Below are positions 55,378 to 62,147 of a DNA stretch of 64,000 bases, piece after piece (the first letter of the stretch is position 1; the number at the start of each line of letters is the position of its first letter). Position numbers and translations under genes: made by a program. The DNA lies in contig NZ_JABSQR010000021.1 of assembly GCF_013215705.1 (NCBI RefSeq), positions 1-64,000 of the forward strand, written 5' to 3'. The notes under the pieces are model-generated. The model was given only the letters and a program-made list of their open reading frames with translations, searched no databases and was not told the origin of the DNA. The DNA is from Moritella sp. (GTDB lineage: Bacteria; Pseudomonadota; Gammaproteobacteria; Enterobacterales; Moritellaceae).

Positions 55378-55926
55378 TTACTTAATTTCGATTGCTAGCA
55401 CACTTTGCTTATAGACCAGTTCAATAGTTCCCTTTTTAGGTATCCATTGAACTGCTTTGGTCTCATATGGCTTCATCTCAATAAATGAGGATTGAGCCAC
55501 AAACGGCAGTGCTACTTTGATTGTCTCTAATCTTTTATTGACCAGAACCAGCTGACTTAGCGCACCCTCTTGTATAGATGCGTTGCTGGGAGCAACCTTG
55601 TCATCAATTATCCATTCTACGGATGGTATTTTCCCTAGCTCGATAAGGTATGAAGCAAGTAGTTCTCGCTGCGCTAGATCAAGTGCGTTACTGAGCAACA
55701 GCATCGTGGGTTCTTTCTTTAAAGCGCGGTTAAGTTTGTCTATACCTTTGCCTCTGACATCACCGCCAACATTGCCGCCGCCTTGGGCGAACATACCATG
55801 GCATGTCGAGCAACCGTATCCACCTGCGGTTCTGAATAAATGTTCTCCCTGCTCAAACAAAGTTTTGCTATCTGCATAGGCAAAATTGATCGAGAAAAGT
55901 AGAGAGCAAAATAATAGTATTTTCAC
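55378..55926 (-). CDS. Secreted c-type cytochrome
   Basis: A 182-residue protein with a signal peptide (about residues 1-18) and one haem site in YGCSTCHGMFAQGGGNVGG. The first 90 residues form a cytochrome c fold; the rest (about 100-182) is a beta-rich extension without known domain. It is cotranscribed with the DUF411 gene. An electron-transfer or redox-sensor role in periplasmic metal handling is inference. Confidence 0.78.
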   Translation of the reverse strand: MKILLFCSLLFSINFAYADSKTLFEQGEHLFRTAGGYGCSTCHGMFAQGGGNVGGDVRGKGIDKLNRALKKEPTMLLLSNALDLAQRELLASYLIELGKIPSVEWIIDDKVAPSNASIQEGALSQLVLVNKRLETIKVALPFVAQSSFIEMKPYETKAVQWIPKKGTIELVYKQSVLAIEIK

Positions 55927-56077
55927 TGGTCTCTATAACCCTTTAATTATCAGTTAAAAAACATTCTATTCGATAATATTTCTGATCGTCGATGCTTTCT
56001 ACAACGAGTAGACATTCACGAAAATAATAGATATATCTCACTCGAATAGGAGTGCGGATGTGAGTATTAGGCTGATA

Positions 56078-56449
56078 TTAAACGATAGGAGGTCGATACA
56101 ACAGATCGGGTATGGCAAAACTAACTTGGGATGTGTCTCGCTGAATAAGGCTTAACGTGAAAGGCTGACGAGAATTCAAAGGTGACATAGAAATGATGGT
56201 ATAACTTGTCGTCGCGTTTGGGAAACAACACTGATTTTCAATATTACTTGCTAAAGGATCGCAGCAGTTCCCCTCTGCAGGGGTTGCCATCATACATGCT
56301 GTATCGCAATGCATTTCATGTTCGACAGCTTCAGCTTTATATGACCGATTATGAGCAGAAAGAGGGGCATAGACCGTCAGGCTTGAGAGTACAATACTCA
56401 CGAGCAACAAACAGATCACCTTAATTACATGCGTTGGTATTAGCATCAT
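56078..56449 (-). CDS. Small secreted Cys/Met-rich protein
   Basis: A 123-residue protein with a hydrophobic N-terminal segment (about residues 8-30, VICLLLVSIVLSSLTVY) and a Cys-rich middle (MHCDTACMM, GNCCDP, NQCCFP) that could bind copper or similar soft metals. The C-terminus LLYRPPIV resembles the end of CopL-like secreted copper proteins. It lies 151 bases upstream of the cytochrome c on the same strand. No firm family call. Confidence 0.6.
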   Translation of the reverse strand: MMLIPTHVIKVICLLLVSIVLSSLTVYAPLSAHNRSYKAEAVEHEMHCDTACMMATPAEGNCCDPLASNIENQCCFPNATTSYTIISMSPLNSRQPFTLSLIQRDTSQVSFAIPDLLYRPPIV

Positions 56450-56539
56450 AAACTCTTCTTACTACATTATGACGAATTATCTATAAGACTGGCTATATTG
56501 TCAATATGATTAAGTAATCGATCTGGGCGAGTATCTAGT

Positions 56540-58444
56540 TCATACCTGATTACGTAGGTACTTCAAGTTCAAACTTTCTTGTAAAATGCATTCAATTTCA
56601 TTACTTGTGACAGGCTTATAGAACAGATAACCTTGACCATATTCACAACCTTCTAAATAAAGCTCCTCGTAATTGTCGATGACTTCAATCCCCTCAGCCA
56701 CTACCTGCATACCAAGTCCATGGGCTAGGTTGATAATAGTTCGGATAAAACTCATGTCTCTAGGTGCATTATTCAGTTCTTGGATAAAGATTTTATCAAT
56801 TTTAAGCTTCTGAAATGGCATTTTCTTGAGATGACTAAGAGAAGAGTAACCCGTTCCAAAATCATCCAACGCCAATTCTACTCCCAGACGACGTAATTTG
56901 TGTAGTATGCCTGGTGAGCTCTCAATGTCTTGCATTGTGGTATCTTCAGTTACTTCGATAATCAACTGGTCTGCTGGCAAGCCTGTAATGGATAGCGTAC
57001 GGCTGACGACACCCACAAGATCATATCGCGTATACATAGCAGGAGAGATATTCACAGATACTTGAATCCATGGTAAACCAGCTTTCCTCCAGCTCATATT
57101 TTGAGAACATGCTTTTAATAATACCCATTCATTTAATTTATCCGCTAAACCTGCTTCTTCGGCGATGGAAACGACCTCAAGCGGAAGGATATAACCATAT
57201 TGTTCATGATGCCATCTCAATAAAGCTTCAACCGAAACGATTCGTTTTGTCTTGAGGCAAATAATGGGTTGGTAAATCTGCTGGAGCTGGTCATGCTCTA
57301 ATGCTACCTGTAAGCTTTCTGCTAATATTCTATAACGTAGAACGCTATCATTCATTTCTTGCTCAAACAATCGGTAATACGCTTCATCATTGTTTTTGGC
57401 ACAATACATAGCAGTATCAGCATTGTTCAACAACTTATCAGGATGCTCTGCATCATCAGGAAAAATACTGATACCGATACTAACATCCGAATATATCCGA
57501 TAGCCGTGAACATTTATTTCACTATTTATCAGCTCGTGAATACGTTGCGCTAACTGGACACATTCATCCGAATTGGTAATGTTTTTCTGAATTATGCCAA
57601 ATTCATCCCCGCCCAAACGAGCGACGACATCTGACAAGCCAACGCTCTGCGCTAGGCGTGTGGCGACCACCTGAAGCAACGCATCTCCAACTGCATGCCC
57701 CAACCGATCATTAATCTCCTTGAATCCATCCATATCGATCATATGGACAGCAGTACGGGAATTGTTACGCCGAGAATGTGCAATGGTTTTTTCCAGATTA
57801 TTTTGAAAAAAATGGCGGTTTGCTAAGCCGGTCAGGCTATCATGCAATGCTTGCTTGCGGTTAATAGCGCTCTCACGAATTACCAGCAATACGAGAATGC
57901 TGCCGCTCAGCAATAAACCGAGCAAAAACATGTTGGCGCCATTCTGAAGACTGTAGATCTGTTTCAGGCCACCCCACGCTCTTTCACCGGAGAAACTATT
58001 TACGTTAAACTCTCTCACCTGTGTTTGGAAGGGCTTAAGTTCTTGTACTATCCTTATTGCATTTTGATCACCCATCTTGAGACTCAGTACCTCAGGCTCT
58101 AGTTCAACCAAGCGCTGTTTGATATTCTGCAATAACTCAATGGCTCCAGGCTGACTGCGAAATTCGCGGGTTTCCTCTCCTACCGATAATACTCCAACCC
58201 TGCTCCAGAGCAGATCGAAACGTCGCTGCAAATCTTCTACTCTCATATCATTTAGCGCAGTTCGCGTTAACGCTTGTATAAACTTGAGCATTTCTAGCTC
58301 CAACTCGGAAGCGGCCCAGCCGACTGTTTTCATCGAAACGGTTAGAATATCAGTAACTTGAGTATGGCGTTGAGTGCTAATTATGGAGCTGGCAGCAAAC
58401 ATAATAACGACAAAAGTGAGGATGAAAAGTTTAACTCTATTCAT
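56540..58444 (-). CDS. GGDEF-EAL cyclic-di-GMP protein
   Basis: A 634-residue membrane protein. Membrane helices at about 5-22 and 170-192 enclose a helical periplasmic domain (about 25-168). A GGDEF domain follows with intact RLGGDEFGI, and then an EAL domain with VEALLRWH, IEVTEDT, LDDFGTGYSS and VAEGIE. Both catalytic sites look intact, so it may make or break c-di-GMP. The ATG at 58444 has GGAGG seven bases upstream, and its first base overlaps the stop of the preceding SUOX-like gene (TGATG), so translation is coupled. Confidence 0.9.
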   Translation of the reverse strand: MNRVKLFILTFVVIMFAASSIISTQRHTQVTDILTVSMKTVGWAASELELEMLKFIQALTRTALNDMRVEDLQRRFDLLWSRVGVLSVGEETREFRSQPGAIELLQNIKQRLVELEPEVLSLKMGDQNAIRIVQELKPFQTQVREFNVNSFSGERAWGGLKQIYSLQNGANMFLLGLLLSGSILVLLVIRESAINRKQALHDSLTGLANRHFFQNNLEKTIAHSRRNNSRTAVHMIDMDGFKEINDRLGHAVGDALLQVVATRLAQSVGLSDVVARLGGDEFGIIQKNITNSDECVQLAQRIHELINSEINVHGYRIYSDVSIGISIFPDDAEHPDKLLNNADTAMYCAKNNDEAYYRLFEQEMNDSVLRYRILAESLQVALEHDQLQQIYQPIICLKTKRIVSVEALLRWHHEQYGYILPLEVVSIAEEAGLADKLNEWVLLKACSQNMSWRKAGLPWIQVSVNISPAMYTRYDLVGVVSRTLSITGLPADQLIIEVTEDTTMQDIESSPGILHKLRRLGVELALDDFGTGYSSLSHLKKMPFQKLKIDKIFIQELNNAPRDMSFIRTIINLAHGLGMQVVAEGIEVIDNYEELYLEGCEYGQGYLFYKPVTSNEIECILQESLNLKYLRNQV

Positions 58445-58953
58445 CAATACACCTCCAGACTGTAAAGCTGCCAAATCATATTTTCATGGTAACTGATAGT
58501 ATCGAGCTCTGCATAATCAGACAGGGGGTAGATAATCCAAATAGGTCCCTTATCACGTACACGCATGAAAACGCCATCAGTTTTTATAGCTAGAAGTATT
58601 GGGTAATCCTTGAGTGCTGCCAGATCGATTTTAGTATGGTAATCGTTCAACGCTTTCGCCACTAACTTATGACTCGAAGCCCCCACGTGCGCTAAAAGAG
58701 TATTTAATAGTACCCCTTCATAAACATGCTCCCCCTCTGTCCAAGGTGTATGGGTAGTGATCTTGGTTTGGGGTAGTTGTTCCAACATCTGACGGTCAAA
58801 TTGGGCCTCGCCATTAATATTTGTAGTATCAATATTACCGCTAACAGTGAGGATAACGGCACTTTCTGGTTTAGATAAGTCTGCGGCCATGCTCACCATA
58901 GGTGATCCTATTAGCCCAATTAAAAAAAATATCGTCACAATTTTTATACGCAA
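58444..58953 (-). CDS. Periplasmic SUOX-fold (molybdopterin-like) sensor protein
   Basis: A 169-residue secreted protein, signal peptide ending near SMAA (residue 24). It resembles the sulfite-oxidase molybdopterin-binding fold (VLTVSGNI, FDRQMLEQLPQTKI, YEGVLLNTLLAHVGA, DYPILLA, RDKGPIWIIYP) but lacks the cysteine that binds molybdenum. Such small versions often precede c-di-GMP or two-component sensors and may bind a ligand and talk to the periplasmic domain of the partner, here the GGDEF-EAL protein. Confidence 0.75.
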   Translation of the reverse strand: MRIKIVTIFFLIGLIGSPMVSMAADLSKPESAVILTVSGNIDTTNINGEAQFDRQMLEQLPQTKITTHTPWTEGEHVYEGVLLNTLLAHVGASSHKLVAKALNDYHTKIDLAALKDYPILLAIKTDGVFMRVRDKGPIWIIYPLSDYAELDTISYHENMIWQLYSLEVY

Positions 58954-59232
58954 GTTGTTGGCTCCAAGTCCCTTTAAGGATCATCAATTAGACAATATAT
59001 TAAAATAATAGTAAAAAAATAGTAGAATGACTTATTTTGCCACTCTATTTCATAAAATATGTTGTTTATTAATAGGTGTAGCTCACAGCTTAAGGGTAAA
59101 GTTAGCTTCCCATAACAATGTAGACATCATTTATTGGTTACTGAAGTTTGGTGTGTAGAGGTAGAATAAATTTGGCCTCTGAACTGGGGGGGCGTTATAA
59201 CACGCCTTCAACGAATCCGAACATGGGAAGAA

Positions 59233-59874
59233 CTAAAGCTTATCAGCTGACAGCAATAATTTCGCGCCTAATAAAATTAGCACAGTGCCCGTCACACCTT
59301 CCATCCAATTCATCATTGCACTGCTTTTAAACAATTTTTTGGCTGAATTAATGGCAAAAGCTAAGCTACATTGCCAGATCATGGCGATTAAAAAATGGAT
59401 ACTTGCCATAGTAAACGATTGCACAATCGGTGAATAATTAAGATCGATAAATTGCGGTAAAAACGCGAGATAAAAAATGGCAGTTTTAGGATTAAGTACG
59501 TTGGATAGAAAGCCCTCACGCATTGAACGTCTAGAGCTAGATGTTACGTTATCTTCCTCGAGCATAGCGATTTTATTGCTACCTTTGTAGATAGCGCGAA
59601 AACTACCAAGGCCTAACCAGATTAGATATGCCGCGCCAACCCATTTTACCAATTGAAAAAGATCAGCCGATTGCAACAAAATAGCTGAGATGCCGAGTGC
59701 AGAGAACATGGCATGTACAAACAACCCCGAGCAGATACCGAGGCTGGTCACGCACCCAGCCATAAATCCGGAACGGCTACTATTACGGATCACCAGGGCG
59801 GTATCAAGACCTGGTGTTAATGTTAAAATGGTAATCGCGATCAAGAACGCTTCAAAATTTAAAATATGCATCAC
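59233..59874 (-). CDS. LysE/RhtB-family amino acid exporter
   Basis: A 213-residue protein with six predicted membrane helices. The N-terminal TLTPGLDTALVIRNSSRSG, then GICSGLFVHAMFSALGISA and LGLGSFRAIY are family features. It exports an amino acid or derivative, not determined. It is monocistronic. Confidence 0.88.
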   Translation of the reverse strand: MMHILNFEAFLIAITILTLTPGLDTALVIRNSSRSGFMAGCVTSLGICSGLFVHAMFSALGISAILLQSADLFQLVKWVGAAYLIWLGLGSFRAIYKGSNKIAMLEEDNVTSSSRRSMREGFLSNVLNPKTAIFYLAFLPQFIDLNYSPIVQSFTMASIHFLIAMIWQCSLAFAINSAKKLFKSSAMMNWMEGVTGTVLILLGAKLLLSADKL

Positions 59875-59990
59875 TTCAACTCTTCAGACAAAATATATTT
59901 ATAACAAGAAACCAAGGCTTGAGTAAAATAATATTGGCTATTAATTAAAACAATAGACGCACACTGGATGTCCTGCCTTTTTATGTTTCC

Positions 59991-60219
59991 TGCGTAATTT
60001 CCGTTAATACCTGTTTGAAAGTATCAGTAGTTTGTCCACCAGCTATTGAATACTTGTTATTAATAATGAAGGTAGGCACCGAGCTAATGCCCTTTTCTAT
60101 ACTTAGCTTTTGCTCAGCTCGTACTTGTTCAGCATAGGCGTCAGAATCGAGGCCATTTGCAATTCATGCTGTTTACCCTGTTCTTTAGCCCAAGCTTTAT
60201 CGACATATCTTGTCGGCAG
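59991..60219 (-). pseudogene. DsbA/FrnE-family thiol oxidoreductase remnant
   Basis: On the minus strand the end reads IEKGISSVPTFIINNKYSI, AGGQTTDTFKQVL to a stop at 59991, the classical C-terminus of FrnE-like DsbA-family proteins. Upstream, RYVDKAWAKEQGKQHELQ is another piece in a different frame, so the gene is frameshifted, and the thioredoxin active site is gone. Confidence 0.7.
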
Positions 60220-60421
60220 TTATAGTTTTACAATCAACTTACCTTTGTTTTCGACAGTAAAGAATAAGTTTAAGCCACCAATAGATGATTCTAATCCTTC
60301 TAATACATGCGACTTGTGTTTAATTTTACCAGCCATCACGTAAGGCGTTAGTTTTTCTAGCAGTGCAGGCACTTGATGAAAATGATCTGGCATGGTGAAG
60401 CCTTGAATGGTAAGTGGCGGG
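60220..60421 (-). pseudogene. C-terminal remnant of a CurA-type NADPH oxidoreductase
   Basis: On the minus strand it reads LTIQGFTMPDHFHQVPALLE, YVMAGKIKHKSHVLEGLES and GKLIVKL-stop, the C-terminus of the zinc-independent MDR family (curcumin reductase CurA / leukotriene B4 dehydrogenase-like). The rest of the gene, including the nucleotide-binding part, is missing. Confidence 0.7.
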
Positions 60422-60590
60422 TAGAAAAAGCCATTGCGGGTTTAGGTATCTTGATGATGCCACGTTGGGCATTGATATCACTCGGCAGGCAAACTTGGGC
60501 GTATTTCTGTTGTATCAAAAACAGCGTTATCAAGTACCGAAAATAAAAGCTGCGGTGAATTTTTTAGTCGAGAGAGTGAAATCAGACTAG
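60421..60590 (+). pseudogene. LysR-family regulator 3' remnant
   Basis: On the plus strand EKAIAGLGILMMPRWAL and, after a frameshift, VFLLYQKQRYQVPKIKAAV, then FLVERVKSD-stop, are the end of a LysR effector domain. The DNA-binding part is missing. It meets the CurA remnant at 60421. Confidence 0.7.
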
Positions 60591-60692
60591 AAATCTGTAT
60601 CGAACAAATTTAATAACCTATAAGTGAGTGGCTAAATTCAATCAACCACTATAATTCGCTAAAATCAGGTGCGCCGTAGGTACCAACTGGAT

Positions 60693-61049
60693 TTACTTGT
60701 TATTTATTAATTCGGGTTCAAATTCGTACTGAGCATAACGGGTGATACACGCATCTAATAAATCATCATCATCATAAAATTCAAAGACCATTTCAGCAAT
60801 TGCATGCAATGCATCTTTATCTTCACTGTGAATACTAAACATTAGCGTTTCATCACCAAATGTCAGTTTTTCTAATAAACTTGGGTTCTTTTCTGAAAGC
60901 ATATTTTCTAACAGCAACGCCCAATCTTCTCCATCGCCTAAAAAATCATGAGATTCAAAAGCTTTCCACTTTAAATCAATTAACTGTAGGTTATGATCGC
61001 GATTGAAACTTGAAAACAAAAATGGATAGTAAACACTTACTTCCTTCAT
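60693..61049 (-). CDS. Small acidic protein of unknown function
   Basis: A 118-residue acidic, soluble protein without signal peptide. Features are YYPFLFSSFNRDH, FLGDGEDWALLLENML and the acidic MVFEFYDDDDLLDACITRY. The DGEDW pattern is weakly like some immunity proteins (Imm51 type), but no assignment is made. It is alone, with no toxin gene near it. Confidence 0.5.
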   Translation of the reverse strand: MKEVSVYYPFLFSSFNRDHNLQLIDLKWKAFESHDFLGDGEDWALLLENMLSEKNPSLLEKLTFGDETLMFSIHSEDKDALHAIAEMVFEFYDDDDLLDACITRYAQYEFEPELINNK

Positions 61050-61617
61050 AATATCTCTCTAATGTGATGGGAATAGTCATTAAATAACTTCTTTAAAAGA
61101 GCCAGAAGTTAAGCCCTCCACCCTACTCCTTGTATTTTAATTAAATGATAGATGCATCATGTTTTACCTTATTTTCCTTCATCATGGCATATTTAAACAC
61201 CGCTATTTATGATATTTGTGAGCACAGTGATGCTGGCACTTATTTCTTATCTGGTTTGTATTTATACATCCGTTGGTCGGCTAATGCTAAACACTCAGAT
61301 TAATTTCGGGTTTCAAAACTTGTGACAATACCAAAAATGATAGTGCCACTGTTTTCGGTTCATTTCTGTAAATGATGTGATGTGAAAAGCAACTCACAAT
61401 CATCACATGAGCAAATGCGTTAAGCCATAATGAGCAGAAACGGCTTAGCTCTATTGCACTAATCTAGAGTTGGATATTCTTCTCCATGATTTGGAATTCT
61501 ATTGGATCAAGTTAGCATTTGATGCCTACAGGAATAATATTAACTAAAAAAATAGCTACCTATAAAGGGTTAATGATCTAAGTCAATGAATAAAATTATT
61601 TTCATAGTATGATTGCA
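61050..61617. other. Gene-free stretch upstream of feo
   Basis: No convincing gene. A short ORF from 61211 (MIFVSTVMLALISYLVCIY) has a membrane-like segment but no ribosome binding site or homologue that I recognise. AT-rich DNA before the Fur box should hold the feo promoter. Confidence 0.4.
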
Positions 61618-61642
61618 TTAAATGATAATGACTATCATTTAA
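61618..61642 (+). promoter_or_regulatory. Fur box upstream of feoA
   Basis: TTAAATGATA (61618-61627) and TATCATTTAA (61633-61642) are perfect arms around ATGAC. The core AATGATAATGACTATCATT closely matches the Fur consensus GATAATGATAATCATTATC. It lies 79 bases before the feoA start and predicts repression by Fur-Fe(II). Confidence 0.88.
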
Positions 61643-61720
61643 TGCATACGTTTATGACGTAAGCAAGTCAGAATAGAGAGATAAACTTAGGCATAGAGTG
61701 CCATATTTGGATAAGTAATT

Positions 61721-62005
61721 ATGAACAGTTCACTATTTAATAACTCACTAGCATTATCATCCGAAGACTTGCTCACCACACAAGCAACAGTTCACAACTT
61801 ATCTCAAGCTAAAGTAAACCAAGATTACGTTATTAAGGGTGTGGATGCAGGTGAGCCAGAAATTGCCAACTTCCTATTCACACTGGGCTGTTTTAAAGGT
61901 GAAACCATCACATTGATTTCGATACTGTCAGAGAGTTATGTCATCAGTATTAAGGACGCGAGATACAGTATCGGCAGTGACTTAGCTCAAGCAGTGCTCA
62001 TCTAA
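61721..62005 (+). CDS. feoA: Ferrous iron transport protein A
   Basis: A 94-residue SH3-like cytoplasmic protein of the FeoA family. Family features are VIKGVDAGEPEIANFLFTLG, FKGETITLIS and the IKDARYSIGSDLAQ end. It has a slightly longer N-terminal part than E. coli FeoA (75 residues). It is needed for FeoB activity. It is under the Fur box and 142 bases upstream of feoB. Confidence 0.93.
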   Translation: MNSSLFNNSLALSSEDLLTTQATVHNLSQAKVNQDYVIKGVDAGEPEIANFLFTLGCFKGETITLISILSESYVISIKDARYSIGSDLAQAVLI

Positions 62006-62058
62006 TTTTATTTACACAATTCATATATAAAAATACAAGCGATTAACGCTTGAAATCT

Positions 62059-62096
62059 TAAGCCGTGACAATCCAGTAGGGAGTTGTCACGGCTTA
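62059..62096 (+). promoter_or_regulatory. Strong hairpin between feoA and feoB
   Basis: TAAGCCGTGACAA (62059-62071) and TTGTCACGGCTTA (62084-62096) form a perfect 13-bp stem with a 12-base loop. There is no T-run directly after it, so it may stabilise the feoA message or attenuate feoB expression more than end transcription. Confidence 0.75.
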
Positions 62097-62101
62097 CCGA
62101 T

Positions 62102-62127
62102 GGTAATGATTATTATTATTATTACCG
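62102..62127 (+). repeat. Second inverted repeat with ATT run before feoB
   Basis: GGTAAT (62102-62107) and ATTACC (62122-62127) enclose GATTATTATTATT, a short ATT repeat. It lies about 20 bases before the feoB start. It could affect feoB translation or serve as a weak Fur-like site. Confidence 0.45.
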
Positions 62128-62147
62128 TTATAACTAGGGGGTTTGTT

